64,000 nt of DNA from Nannochloropsis salina CCMP1776 (GCA_004565275.1 SDOX01000159.1:3002-67001); one strand, 5' to 3'. Shown: positions 1 through 12,100, numbered from the stretch's first letter. Translations and numbers: made by a program. Notes: generated by a model not told the origin, from the letters alone.

Positions 1-1573
1 AGGGAGGGAGCAATGGGTATCCCCCAACCCCTTCAACGGCCGTGCTTGGAACGAACCCCTCTCTCCCTCCCTCCCTCCCTTCCTCCCTCCCTACCAAGCT
101 GGTGCCCATGCGCGTCTCCTCGATGCGAACCAGCGGCCCCGCAATACCGGGAAGTAGCATGGACGCCCGCATGCATTGGGCGAGTTCGGCGAGCGTCTGA
201 AAGTTGCCGTCGGCGGAGGAGAGGGCCACGGGCTGCTGGCTTTGGAGGGCGCTGACCACCACCTGGGGAGGGAGGGAGGGAGGGAGGGAGGGAGGGAGAA
301 AGGGAGGGAGAGAAAGAAAGCGGCGTGTCATGGAATTGGAGCCTGCGGTCATCCTTGGCCTCACGAGCAAGAAAAGGAGGGAGGGAGGGAGGAAGTGAGG
401 GAGGGAGGGAGGAACGCCCAGGCACCTTCAAGGGTATCTGTTCCTGTCGCGTCCAGAACGTGCCCCACTCGAGCGGCATCAAGTTCTCGATCACGCTCTC
501 GAGGAGGAAGTCTAGGTTCAAGACCGGGCGGCCGGGCTGGCGGCGGAGGAGGGCCTCGTAGTTCTCCCGGCGGAAATCCAGAGCGCCCAAGCCGATGGAG
601 CGCATGATTTGGCGCTGGGGGAGGGGGAGGGAGGGAGGGAGGGAGGGAGGGAGGGAGGGGGAGAGGGAGGGAGGAAGGGAGGCTTATGGCCTTTCCAGGA
701 GCGACGATGCGGCAAGGAGGGGGCAAAAGGAGGAAGAAGGGAAACAGGGAGGGAAGTAGGGAAGGAAGGAAGGGGCGGGAGGGAAGGAGTACAGGCGTAG
801 GGGTGGGATGGAAGGAGGGAGGGAGGGTAGGAGGGAGGGAAGGAGGGAGGGAGGGATGGAAGGAGGGAAGGCACCTGGTCGATGAACTTCCGCCCGGCCT
901 GGGAGAGGATGTCGTAGTAGATCCCGGGTCCCTCGAGGGGGATCTGCCCGCTCAGGAAGTAGGCGCCCATCAAGGAGCCTGCGGAGGACCCATACACCAC
1001 GTCGAACGTGTCTCGGAGGCCCAAGTGGTTGAGCGCGGCGAGCATGCCCGCGCCCACGCACCCCCGCATGCCCCCGCCTTCAAGGGAGAGGCCAATCTTG
1101 AGCCCGTCGGTCCGGGCGCCGGGTGTGGAGCGGGAGGCGATCCGGGCGTGGATGGCGGCGGCGACGGGGTGGAAGGAGGGCGGGGAGGAGGGGGAGGGGG
1201 AGGGAGGGAAGGAGGAAGAGAGGAGGGCGGCGGTGGAGTCGCCCCGGACGTCCAGGTCCCGGAGGCGTAGACCGCCTTCAGGGGAGAGCTGAGGAGGGAC
1301 GAGGAGGAGGGAAGGAGGAGGGAGGGGGAGGGAGTGAGGGGAGAAAAGAGGTAGGCGGTCACGAGCAGGTGAGGGTGGAAAGATGGAAAGAGGGGAGGCA
1401 GGGAGGGAGGCAGCGATGCTGGGCGCGTCAAGTCAGTGTCACGTACCACCTGATGCAGCTGTTCCAAAGAGGTGACGCGAACGGATTTCCTCCGACGGTT
1501 CTCCGAGTCCACATCCGCTTCCTCTTGCTCCGAGGAGCGGCGACGAAGGGCCCAGAGTTCTTGTGTCCCGGGC
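1..1573 (-). CDS. Patatin-like phospholipase, partial (3' end beyond left edge)
   Basis: Acyl hydrolase of the patatin family, which uses a Ser-Asp dyad to release fatty acids from glycerolipids. Exons read on the minus strand: 1450-1573, 875-1288, 426-614 and 95-262, all joined in phase by GT-AG introns. The 875-1288 exon carries the oxyanion loop LEGGGMRG and the nucleophile elbow GSSAGS. The exon at 95-262 has the downstream helix motif CMRASMLLPG. The catalytic Asp (DGG/DGA) is not seen and should lie left of the window. All introns are packed with CCCT repeats in the sense direction. The N-terminus is unresolved: exon 1450-1573 starts after an acceptor in phase 2, and short coding-like pieces near 1676-1730 and 2049-2093 could be earlier exons. 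The family call is secure; the substrate (triacylglycerol, phospholipid or galactolipid) cannot be told. Confidence 0.85.
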
Positions 1574-2540
1574 CTGGGGGGGGCAAAGAGCGGGGAAAGA
1601 CGCCGCGGCTGTGCACGAAGAGAGAGAGAGAGTGAGGCTGGCTTTGTGGGGGGGAGGGGCGCGAGGGATGAGAACGGAAGCCCCTCAGGCCCGCTTCATC
1701 ATAGGCAAACACCCGACCCCTCCACGCACCTGTTCACCGCCTTCTGGAAAGCACTCCGCGCGCTTTATGTGCCCATACCGTGTTGTTTGATAATGTCTTC
1801 CTTTTCTTTCCCATTCCCATGATAGGCTGCCGCATCCCTCATAGTGGGATGGGATGAAAGCAGCAGAACACGCACAGAAGGAATAGGACGACCGCGACCC
1901 CCTACACGGGTATGTCGTCTCTGCCCCCACTGCACCCAGACACAAACCCACGAACACCTGCATGGACAGTACAAATGGATATTTGCATGTGCTTAGGCGG
2001 GCGCAAAACGCGGCATGAGAGGGAACCAGAGACACGAGTATGTGACATACCTGCCCCATCATCGTAATACGCCGCCTCCTTTGCTGATGCCAACCCTGGA
2101 TCCGTGAATTTGGGGCCTCATCTCCTTTCATACTGTGGCTCTCTGTCTGTGTGGGGGTCAATCGAGCGTGCATGACGGGAAAATGAGACAGGCTTTTGGG
2201 AAAGGGATAGAAGCAATGGCATGGCTACTCGAGGGGGCCAGCCGGAAGCAAAGGTGGGAGGAAGCCCAAAAATGACGAACTCCTGTCATTCTCAGCACAA
2301 TTCAGCAAATTTAGCGTCTCCTCCATGCATTTTGCAGAAGCATCGCGTGCGGGGCGTGCACACGAGGGCGGGCTTGGGCCATGGGGTATGCGAGACACGC
2401 CTTTTGGGGGCATCTCGGTGACCTCCCGGCGAGCAAGCGAGACACACGGGCCATGGGTAGCCGATCTCTTTGTCTTGAAAGGTACCAAAGTTTTCGGACC
2501 TCATCCATTGTAACGTGCCTGGCGATTTCTTGACAGGTCT
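1574..2540. other. Divergent 5' region between patatin-like gene and DPH7
   Basis: Intron or upstream sequence of the minus-strand lipase, then a shared upstream region. A good donor-like GTATGT on the minus strand near 2048 suggests an unplaced 5' exon. No recognisable protein was found. Confidence 0.4.
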
Positions 2541-4064
2541 ATGTCCCCCACGTCCTTGTCTCCGGCAGCAGGATTTCTGGGGGAGGTGCACGACACGGGT
2601 TACACTGCTTGCTCGGCCGAGTTTTGTCCCTGGGCAGGCTGGGAGAACTGGGCCGTTTGTGCGACCTATCAGCTTGTGAAGAGTCGTGAATTGGAGACCG
2701 AGGAAAGAAATCTAGCTAGGGAGGTAGACGAAATATATGGAGGATTTCATGGCAACGCAAGGGATGCGAAGGAGCAGGCAGAGGAGGCAGAGGAGGCAGA
2801 GGAGGCGGAAGAGGAGGAGGTGGTTGAAGGGGGGAAAGGCGGGGAGGACATTCGCAAAGGTAGTCTTCTCCTGTATTATTTGTCAGAAAGTAGACATCAA
2901 GTGGATCCGGACGGGAGTAACTCAGGCGGTCACCATCGATTGATCCCCGTAGAGACTGTGGAAGTGGGCGGTGGTGTGCTGGACTGCAGATGGTGCCCCG
3001 CATCCTTTTCCTCCCTGTTCTTTTCTTCCCCACCCTCTTCTCCGCCGTCTTCCTCCTCACCGATCCTGGCATGTGCGGTGTCAACGGGCTGCATTGTCTT
3101 CTACCGCCTGCAGGTGTCTGGATCGGAGGGATCATGCGGGTGGGAAGGCAATGAGGAGAGGGCCGAGGGCACCCGTCTACCGCGACGGACAGCACGGCTT
3201 GTGCGGCTTGGCGCCACCAGTGAGACCCTTCAGCCCTGCTCTCTGTCTTCTTTCCCCTCCTTCCCCTCCTCCTCCTCCTCCTCCTCCCCCTCCTCCTCCT
3301 CCTCCTCCTCCTCCTCCTCCTCCTCCATGTCCTCCTCGCCCATGGCTCTGTCCCTGGACGTGGCGCATGACTCAGTCCTCTCCAGCCACAGCGACGGCAG
3401 CATCGCCCTCTACCGCCTTCAGGACACGGGGGAGCTTCGTCTCCTTTCCCGCTGGCGGGCACACACGTTGTCGGGCCAGCCCGTGGAGGCCTGGACGGCG
3501 GTCTTGATGGATCCGGAAGGGAGGGGGGAGGAGGTTTGGAGCGGGGGGGATGACGCCGCCCTGAAGGGATGGGACTTAAGGGTAGGAACAAGGACACCGG
3601 TCTGGGTAGACAGGACCACGCACACGGCGGGGGTGACGTGTATCGCGAGGGAGAGGGGGAGGGAGGGGGCAAGGGAGGGGGGAGGGAGGGTGGGGGGAGA
3701 GAGAAAGGCGGTGACCGGGTCTTATGATGGGGTACTTCGACTGTGGGATGTTCGGGCCCTCGGGGTGCGGCCGATATGGCAGAGTGAGTGCGACGAGGCA
3801 GGAGGAGGGTTGTGGAGGATCAAGTGGCACCCATGGGAGCGAGGGCTCATGGCAGTGGCGGCAATGCACGGAGGTGCATGTGTCTTGAAGTACGAGGAGG
3901 GAAGGGGTTGGAAGAAGAAGACTGGGTACGATAGGCACGCTTCGATGGTCTACGGGATCGATTGGTGGAGGGGGGGGAGGCACATAGAAACGGCGGGGAC
4001 GGGGGTTTTGATATCTGCCTCATTTTACGACCGAGCCCTGCATTTGTGGCAGTATGGCGCGTGA
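2541..4064 (+). CDS. DPH7: Diphthine methyltransferase (DPH7/WDR85), WD40 protein
   Basis: Cytosolic WD40 protein that removes the methyl ester from over-methylated diphthine during diphthamide synthesis on elongation factor 2. One open exon encodes 507 aa. The N-terminus has the family pattern DTGYTACSAEFCP followed by CATYQL. Later blades read GGDDAALKGWDLR, GSYDGVLRLWDVR and GGGLWRIKWHP. The C-terminus has SMVYGIDW and SFYDRALHLWQ, both DPH7 hallmarks. The family is usually 400-450 aa; the excess comes from an acidic EEA/EEV stretch (about residues 75-100), a poly-Ser run from TCC repeats (about 3260-3327) and a Gly/Arg/Glu insert from GGGA repeats near 3650-3710. Upstream CTTGACAG could be an acceptor, so the first Met may be internal. 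Confidence 0.9.
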   Translation: MSPTSLSPAAGFLGEVHDTGYTACSAEFCPWAGWENWAVCATYQLVKSRELETEERNLAREVDEIYGGFHGNARDAKEQAEEAEEAEEAEEEEVVEGGKGGEDIRKGSLLLYYLSESRHQVDPDGSNSGGHHRLIPVETVEVGGGVLDCRWCPASFSSLFFSSPPSSPPSSSSPILACAVSTGCIVFYRLQVSGSEGSCGWEGNEERAEGTRLPRRTARLVRLGATSETLQPCSLSSFPSFPSSSSSSSPSSSSSSSSSSSSMSSSPMALSLDVAHDSVLSSHSDGSIALYRLQDTGELRLLSRWRAHTLSGQPVEAWTAVLMDPEGRGEEVWSGGDDAALKGWDLRVGTRTPVWVDRTTHTAGVTCIARERGREGAREGGGRVGGERKAVTGSYDGVLRLWDVRALGVRPIWQSECDEAGGGLWRIKWHPWERGLMAVAAMHGGACVLKYEEGRGWKKKTGYDRHASMVYGIDWWRGGRHIETAGTGVLISASFYDRALHLWQYGA

Positions 4065-5026
4065 CGTGCCGGAACATGGGAGGGGCGCAGCTTAAGACGT
4101 GTATATACTGTAGATCGTACAAAGTATCGAACGAAAAATCTTCTGCAGGCATCCTTCTCCGTGACAATGAAAAACGAAAACTAACGAATGTTTCAAATTT
4201 TAGATCAACAATCTCACCGTGATGGCTACCGGTAGCTCCCTTTACTGATGCATACACATGCAAAACTGAACGATTGAACGAAGGATGCCATCGTTGTGCA
4301 CCGAAGAATGGGAACAAATTCAAAAACCAAAAAGCTTACGGGGGGGGGGGAGGAGGTTGGTCGAAACCGGATGACGTCATCGCTTGCCAACAAGTCGCTT
4401 GTGGCGCACGGTGCTGGCGCCTCCGTGACTTTGAGTCTGCGGGCATGGAGCGGTTCCGATGGGATGGAATGGCGTTCGAAAGTCATTTTGAGCATTTCCT
4501 TTGTCCGCTTGTAACTCGTTACGGGGGTTTGTGCCCAGAATCTTTTTACCGACATCCTCCGGGTGATGGAAGTCGGTGACGGGGCATCGCCGCTTCTCGA
4601 TTAGCTGCTCGCAACGCATGTGTCTGTATCTGTGTCACGCTGTATGGGGCGCTGAGCACATTTGAGTCTTGGATTTGAGCTTTAGATGGAAAGTTTTTGC
4701 CTGTGTATGGCAATGGAGACAACAGGTGATTTTCGACGGACCCTGTGCTGAGGAGTCGTCGCATATCCATGTCTGTGCCAGGAATCATCGATTCGCTTCC
4801 TAATCCTCTGTTACCCTCATGTTCCAAAATGTGCGCGACTTGGCACCGTTCAATAGTGTCTTCAAATAAATCTGCCTCAAAAAGAATTCGATATTAATTG
4901 GAATACGATGACTTTATGAACACTGGGGTACCGCGAGTTTCTGAAGTATAAGGTTGCCCCTCCCAACCACACGCAATCCCACAGGCGGTTACGAGGATCC
5001 CCCACCGTCGGTGAGAATAGGGAGAT
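4065..5026. other. Intergenic region upstream of DGAT2
   Basis: About 960 bp between the DPH7 stop and the DGAT2 start, less GC-rich than the flanking genes. No conserved coding segment or RNA gene was seen. It should hold the DPH7 3' end and the DGAT2 promoter. Confidence 0.5.
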
Positions 5027-6736
5027 ATGACGCCGCAAGCTGAAACGAGTGTTTCTACGAACGGGGTGGCAAACCCTCAGACCGCTTCTAGCCCCCCCTC
5101 GTCCCCAGGTGTCCAATATAAGGCAGCGGGAGGCAAAATGATCAGGGTGGCCCTGGCGGCCCGGGACAACGGGGACATGTCGCTCTTTCGGGAGGCGCTG
5201 GCCATGCTGACGATGGGCGTGATGATGAGCTGGTACTACCTGGTGGTGATCCTCTCCCTTCTCTGCGTGGCGGGCCTCTTTTTTCCGACCTGGCGCGTCG
5301 TGGCAGGGACGGTCTTTGTGCTCATGTGGAGTGCGGCCTTCCTACCCCTGGATTACCAGGTACTGTTTTCGCATCTAGTCGGTGATGTCCGGCGTCTAAC
5401 ATGTCACTGCATCGACCATGGAGGAGCCCTCTGTTCACTTTCCCTACCCCACTCCAGGGATGGGATGCGTTTTGCAATTCCTTCCTTTTCAAGCTCTGGC
5501 GGGACTACTTCCACTACGAATACATTCTGGAGGAAGCAATCGACCCGAAGAAGCGGTATTTGTTCGCAGAAATGCCCCATGGCATCTTCCCCTGGGGAGG
5601 TACGGAAGAGAAACAAGGGGGGTTGAGAGTAAGGGAGAAAATGGAACCAGACGCTCTCTTGCATGGGGTGAAAAAGTGTATCGCTCATTTGGAAGGCAGA
5701 ATATACCTTATGCGGAGGCCATTGCCTTTCTCAGTGTTCCGCTTCTTTCCTAACCCACCCATCCACCCTCCCTCCCCCCCTCGCTCCCTCCCTCCCTCCC
5801 TCCCTTCCTCCCCTCCCAGAGGTCATTTCCATCTCCATCACCAAGCAGCTCTTCCCCGGAAGCCGCGTGGGCAGCATTGGCGCCAGCGTCATCTTCCTCC
5901 TCCCAGGCCTCCGTCACTTCTTCTCTTGGATCGGCTGTCGGCCCGCGTCCCCCGAGAACATCAAGAAAATATTTGAGGAAGGAGCGGACTGCGCGGTCAC
6001 GGTGGGGGGAGTGGCCGAGATGTTCTTGGTGGGCGGGGACAAGGAGCGGTAAGAGGATGGGGGCGGTCTGAGTGAGGGCAAAGGGTCCGTGGAAGGGGAC
6101 CAGGCCTGTCTGTGCCAGGGCTCGTGGTCTCACCCCGTCCTCCTCTCCCCGCCCTCCCCGCTGTCCGGCAGTCTGTATTTGAAAAAACACAAGGGTTTCA
6201 TTCGGGAGGCGATCAAAAACGGGGCGGATGTGGTGCCCGTCTTCTGCTACGGAAACTCGAAGCTCTTCAGCGTGGTCGGGGAGAGCAGCCGCTTGTCCAT
6301 GGGCCTCCTCAAGCGGCTCTCCCGACGCATCAAAGCCAGCGTCCTCATCTTCTACGGACGCCTTTGCCTGCCCATTCCCATCCGGCACCCCTTGCTCTTC
6401 GTGGTGGGGAAACCGCTACCCGTGGTCCAGAAGGACGCTCCTTCCAAGGAGGAGATCGCCGCCCTGCACGGTAGGTGGAACCCTCCCCCCCGGCCCGTCT
6501 CACGTTTTGTCCGGGCACCCCTCCCATCGCTTTTGTTTCCCGAGTGTGGCTCGAGGGGTCTCGCTGCCGGCCTGGGACGAGGAGCGCTCTCCTCGCTCTG
6601 TCCTGTCTCTTACCATCGTCCTAACTACCCGCACCTCTCTCCCACCCTTTACACAGCCCTGTTTTGCGAGAAGGTAGAGGAACTGTACTACAAATTTAGA
6701 CCCGAGTGGGAGACTCGCCCCCTCTCCATTGAGTGA
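5027..6736 (+). CDS. DGAT2: Diacylglycerol O-acyltransferase type 2
   Basis: ER enzyme that makes triacylglycerol from diacylglycerol and acyl-CoA. Exons: 5027-5359, 5458-5599, 5820-6048, 6172-6470 and 6657-6736. All are phase-consistent and give 360 aa, the usual length. Residues about 62-110 form the hydrophobic hairpin. The active-site block reads EMPHGIFPWG, with His152 kept but Met-Pro in place of the animal/fungal His-Pro. The block FPGSRVGSIGA follows, then EVISISITK-type and VGGVAEMF segments and the PVFCYGNSKLF block. The C-terminus is KFRPEWETRPLSIE. Introns carry CT-rich tracts, the second with a CCCT repeat just before its AG. Algae of this group have many DGAT2 paralogues; the isoform cannot be assigned here. 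Confidence 0.95.
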
Positions 6737-7545
6737 GCAGGGGCCCGTCGGGGGGCGTCGGGGGCGAGAGGTTTAGGAAGGCGGGCCTGAGACGCTGGAG
6801 ATGAGCATCGGAGGGAAGGGATGGACGGTGTAAGCGGGAGGAAGAGAGTGTGTCTGATGGAGGCAGGATGCCTGGGCAAGAAGTGTAGATTAACGGTCGA
6901 AGTTGTGGGAGGGCAGAGGGAGGGAGGGAGGGGGCCGCTTGGGGCACCCATTTCGGCGGGAAGACATGGAGACGGAGGGACTTGAAAGAAGAACTACGAA
7001 AGACTACAAGTGACCGGGGTTATGGTCAAGCCGAGCACTTTCAGGCACCACATCGCCTCGCCCCTCCGTATCCTGATTCCCTATTGATACGGAGGCTCCG
7101 TACGAGGAAAGGAAGGACAGAGAGAGGAACAAGGGGGACACGCGAGGAGCGAAGGCAACGAGAGCCGGTCTGTGCGGCCTGTGTGGATACCTCCGACATT
7201 GTACTTTAAAGCCTTTGTGTTTTCAGGACTGACAGTCTGCGTTAGCTTGCGAGTAGGTCCCTCCACCTCTTTCCTGCTCCTGCGCCCTTGCCAAGGCACG
7301 GAATCTTCAGGCGCCGGACTCAGGGCAGAATTGTAGACATGCACATGCAAGTAAGGCGGATCCTCCACCTTGACCGGGTTGAAACACAAGGGATCCCATC
7401 CCCTGTATTCTCTGCCTAACTCGTCTACATATTACCGCCTTCTCCCTCGAGCCCGTCTGGCCCCCTAGCTTCCTCCGGGGCCCCGCCTCCCGCCTCACTC
7501 CTGACCTCACTCCTCTCTACTGCCGCCCCGGACCTCGCCCTTCCT
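6737..7545. other. Convergent 3' intergenic region (DGAT2 / SGNH hydrolase)
   Basis: About 800 bp between two facing stop codons. Contains GGGA repeats around 6915-6935. No coding segment was supported on either strand. Confidence 0.5.
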
Positions 7546-8351
7546 TTAGATAGGCACGTGGTTCTCGAGCTTCACCTCCCAGATCCTCTCCGCCAGCATC
7601 TTGTAGCCCTCGTCCGTTGGGTGCACCCCGTCCCACCCGCGGGGGATCTGCAAGTCTCGCAGGTCGGCCACGTGGCAGTCGATCTTCGCCGTCGCGCAGG
7701 CCTCCGCCACCTTCTCCGTGCCGTAGTCTGCCGCCTTCTCCAAGCCACCGATGTAGAAGAAGCCCATCCAGATGACATGGGCCACTCCGTCTTCGTGCAT
7801 TTGCTCCAGCAGGTCGGAGCCGATGCTCACGGCCTCGTCGATTTGAAGCTTGCAGGCGTCGTCCATAGACTCGCAATCGCTGCGTTTGGAGATGACATCG
7901 TTCCCGCCCCCATCCATGATGATGGTGGTAGGCACCACAGTCTTGTCGAGCTCTGCGTATTCTGCTGGAATGCTCTCGGTCCACCCCTCGTGCAGCGAGG
8001 CACCGACGATGGCGATGTTCTCGATCTCATGCCCTGCCCATTCCTATCGGTACGCAACAAGGGGGAGGAAAAGGCGATCAAGAGTGACCGGTGAGTAGGA
8101 AAAGGCTGAGGAGCTCGACAATTTTCAAGGTATGACATCCCCATGCGTTTACAAGGGAGTTACCACCCATTTTGGTATGCACAGGCGAGGAACACGTTTG
8201 TGAGACAATTCCTGTTCATCGGGCGTACCTGAAGCCAATTATTGACCTTGCTCCCCCCGGCAAACATGGAGTCACCAATCATAACAGTGCGGGCCATGGC
8301 CATGGGCACAGCGGCGAAGAGGACAGAGGCGATGGAGGTAGAGAAGCGCAT
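7546..8351 (-). CDS. Secreted SGNH/GDSL hydrolase
   Basis: Esterase/lipase of the SGNH fold. Exons 8229-8351 and 7546-8043 join in phase 0 (donor CAG/GTACGC, acceptor ATAG/GAA) to give 206 aa. Residues 1-20 are a signal peptide ending AMA. Block I follows at once as VMIGDSMFAGG (Ser28). Block III is GGGND (Asn89). Block V is DGVHPTDEGY (Asp179, His182), so the catalytic set is complete. The small size and immediate block I resemble bacterial-type small esterases more than plant GDSL lipases, which are about 350 aa. The substrate is unknown; extracellular or endomembrane location is inferred from the signal peptide. Confidence 0.88.
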
Positions 8352-9121
8352 GATTAGGAAAAGATGTGACTGCGTGTGCGCGTAATGGGATTGAAGGCGA
8401 GCATAAAAAGGAAGCATAAAAAAAGAAGCCGAGTGAATGATGCGGATGTCAACCAGCCTTTGAAAGGGTGGGGGCGAAGAAATCAAGTGGCCTACGGAAA
8501 CGCTTTCAAATATTACGTCTGAGATCGAGCTGCCTTGACAAGATTTCAGCAATCCATTACAAAAAGTATATGCCTCATCATTACATTGCCCGAAAATTAT
8601 GCATGGCATCCTTGCATTTCCAAACATGAAGACATGCACACGCGCGTAACCGACAGTCCTGGTGCCGCCAGCAATGTGAAACCGCTCAACGGCTATCCCA
8701 ACGCCCCGAGCCGTTAAGAACCGTTACTCAGGGTCATGCCACCACGGTCACAAAAGCCCTCGTTTCGCAGTCCCAAATTCAGCAACAAGGTGATCATACC
8801 TGTAGGGCTGTGAATTATTTATTCTGAACAAATTTGAAGGCCTTACCTAGCTCCGGCATGGTGCATGATGTTCGGAAAAACGCTTCGTGTCCTCGAGACG
8901 AGAACGGAACTGTGTTGTCTACAAGCGACACTTGCAAACGTAATGTACTTTTCACTGGTCAACGCTTCACCTCATTTTTAGTAAAGAAAGCCTTTGATGC
9001 CATTTAATGCCACTCAAAAACGCGGACACGCCTTTTATATACGTGTGAATATCGATCCTCTTGTCCGCACGGTTATTTTACTTTGTTGCCATCGTTCATG
9101 CGCCCGCATCTATATACCTGA
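8352..9121. other. Intergenic region, SGNH hydrolase promoter / PPR 3' side
   Basis: About 770 bp, relatively AT-rich, between the start of the SGNH gene and the stop of the PPR gene. Short open frames here have no recognisable content. TATA-like motifs are visible but cannot be assigned. Confidence 0.45.
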
Positions 9122-12100
9122 CTATTGCTTGCAAAGCCACTGCCGCATGACATCGGCTGGCACTGTAAGGACACCTGGTTTTCTCGACTCCTCATCTGCG
9201 GGTAGTAATCCCTTCTCTGACAAAACCAAGCGCGCCAAAGCTTGCCGCGTCTCTGGCACCTGTCCGTGCGCCGCTCCCATTCCCTCCTTCCCCATCCCGT
9301 CTTGCCTGGGTCCACCGCCCGCTCCTCGCGCTCCCCGGACATCCGAGCCCGTGATCAACACCAGGTCCTGCACGTCGGGATCTTTGGTCCCCGCTGCCGC
9401 CTTCAACTGATGCCGGAAGTCCGCTACCAGCTCGCCCACAGAGAAGTCTACTGCAGCGCGCACGAGTTGGAATGAGAGTCGGGACAGGTCTTTCTCCCAC
9501 AGGGTGTCGAGGGGCGTGGTCATGAGCACCTGGGCACGGACCCCGTCCTGGAAAACCCGCAGTGCCTGCGCGTGTCGCCCGTGCCTCTCAAGGATGGAGA
9601 TAAGGACGGTGAAGCTGACGATGTCTGGGGTCACGGGAGACGGGGGCGGGAGAGAGCGTGGGAGCTGCTGCCCGCGTCGGTTATTTTTCCCCATAGACAG
9701 GGTCCCCGCGGCGTACTTGGCGGGGGAGTTGCCGCGCATCTCCTCGTAGAGGGCCAGGGCGTCGTCGGCGACCGAAGTCGAGGAAGAGGGGGAGGAAGAG
9801 GGGGAGGAAGGGGAGGAAAGAGGCCGCCCGTTCCCGGGCAAGTCACAATCCGCGGCCCGCAGCGCCTGCAGAACCACATTGTAGACGTACAGGTCGGGCA
9901 CGAGGCCCTCTTCCCTCATCCTCACGTACAGAGGCATCCCCTCCCGCGCGGCTGCCCCCCCGGCCAACCCGCAGGCCCGGATGGCGGAGGTGTAGTGCCT
10001 GACGTTCCGGCGCCGGATGGAGGCGAGCACTCCCAAGGCCTCCTCCCACCGGCCCATGGAGGCGAGGACGTGCAAAAGCTGCCCGTGCGTGATGTCGTCG
10101 GGTTCGATCCCGAGCCGGCGCATGTCCTCCACGAGCCGGAGGGCCATGCCCCAGTCCCGGCCCCGCTCGCAGGCCTTGGCGGCCGCCGTGTAGACGAAGT
10201 TGTTCCGGTGCGCGGGCGGGCAGGCTTGGAGGAGGGACCAGACCCGGGCCGTGGTCATGGGTCGTCGCGGGACCGGGGGGGTGGACGCTCGCATTGCCGC
10301 CGACGTGTCCGAGGCCGCCGGAGGCCCCGAGGGCGTTGGCGCCCTGCCCTCAGGGACCACGTCATTCCCACACGCCTGGACCAAGGCCCGGTAGACCTGC
10401 GCCGGCGCCTCCATCCCCCGCTCCTGCATCTCCTCGAAGAGCCGCAAGGCCGTCTCCCCCCAGCCCGCGTTGGGCCCCCCCCGTGCGCAGGCCTCGATGG
10501 CCGCCGCGTAGGCGACCGCGTCCGGCGTGACCTCTCCCCCGCCCTCCCTCGCTTCCTTCATCAGCTCCAGGTAGTAAAGCGCCTTCTTCACCTGGGACGG
10601 TCGGGCCTTGGAGCAAGCCTGGATGAGGCTGGTGTAAGTGATGACGTCAGGCCGGAGGTTTTTCCGCTGCAGAGTCTGCAGGACCCGCATGGCCTCTTTC
10701 CACTGCCCCGCCTGAGCGAGGGCGGCCAAGAGGGAGTTGTAAGTGACCAGGGAGGGAACGATCCGCCCACCTTCCCCTTCCAGCTCCTTGACCAGGCGCT
10801 GCGCGTCCCGGGGCCGGTGGCCCTTGGCGCAGGCGGAGATGAGGGTGTTGTAAGTGATGAGGTCGGGAAGGAGGGCGGGCAGGGAGCGCATCTCTGCCAG
10901 GAGTAGCAGGGCTCGCCGGGCGTCTCCCCGTCGCTCGCACATCTTCAGGACCATGTTGAACGCCAGCACGTTCCCGTGCCCGCGCTCCACCATCCCGGCC
11001 AACACCAGCAAGGCGGCCTCCAGGGCGCCGCCCTCCCTCCCTCCCTCCCTCCCGCCCTCGGTCCCTCCCTCCCAGCGGCCCTGACCTCCCTCCCGCCCTG
11101 CCCCTTCCTCCGCCGCCTTGCACAGGGAGAGCACCAGTAGGAAGGTACTCTCCGAAAACTCCCGCAGCCCGCCCCGTCCCTCCCCTTCCCCGTGAGCAGG
11201 GCCCGAGCTCTCGGCCTTTATGTCCCGCAAGACGAGGGAGACGACTGGCGCCACCCCCGTCCAACTCACCCGCCCCCCTTGCCACCGGAACACCTCCTCC
11301 ACCAGCACCACCGCCGCCGCGTCGTCCATCCTGTGCTTGGGCCGGCCCGTGCGCGGGTCCACACCGTAAAGTAAATCCAGTCCTGCAGCATAGGAGCCGG
11401 CACCGCGGTATACGCCGGACGTGCCGCCTCTCCCCTTCCCCTCCTCCCGCCCTTCCTTCCCTCCCTCCCGGGCCCCTCTCGAGGCGGCCCCCAACCCCTC
11501 CCTCCCTCCTGTCTTCCGTAAGAGAGGGGCCAGCAGGGCCCGATACATCCCCTTGGACGCCGGCACCCCCCAGGCCTTCGCCTCCTCCACCACGGCCAGC
11601 CCCCGCTCTAGTCTTCCCGCGCCTCCCAAGGCACGCACAACAGCCTCCACTATCTTCCCGTCGGGCCGCACGTTTGCCGCCAGCATGGCCTCGTACAATT
11701 GCAGGATTTTGGACCATCGCTCCCCTTCCTCCCCCCCTTCCTGCAGGGCCTCCAGCCCCGCCCTGTAGGTAGCAAGGGTCGGGGTCAGGCCCGCCACGGT
11801 CACCATGTGCCCCAAGACCGTCAACGCCCCGGCCCACTCGGCGTCCGCCACGCACAAGGCAAAGACCTGGTGGTAGACCGAGGCGGGGGGCACGACCTCC
11901 GCCTGCAGGCTTTCCAAGACACGCAGGGCCTGGAAGCTGCGCCTATCCGCTCCCTCTCTCTCTCCTTCCCCTTCCCGCCTCTCCCCTCGGATCAGGGCGC
12001 GAATGTCCCGAACTCGGGCTTGGAAGGCCGCCTCCGTTAAGGTCGAACTCGGATGCTTCCTTAGCCAGAACACGGGCTCTCCGTCCCCAAGCTCCAAGGG

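Noticed and set aside
268-680. Tandem GGGA arrays as possible mobile or satellite DNA
   Set aside because: They are simple microsatellites within introns of the lipase gene and recur in other introns; no terminal repeats or coding capacity.
1685-2173. Minus-strand frame with a signal-like SLVPSHAAF stretch upstream of the patatin-like gene
   Set aside because: It runs through a strong donor-like GTATGT and shows no homology; at best part of it is a 5' exon.
9572-10906. 444-codon plus-strand frame opposite the PPR gene
   Set aside because: High GC suppresses stops; the PPR repeats on the minus strand explain the region.
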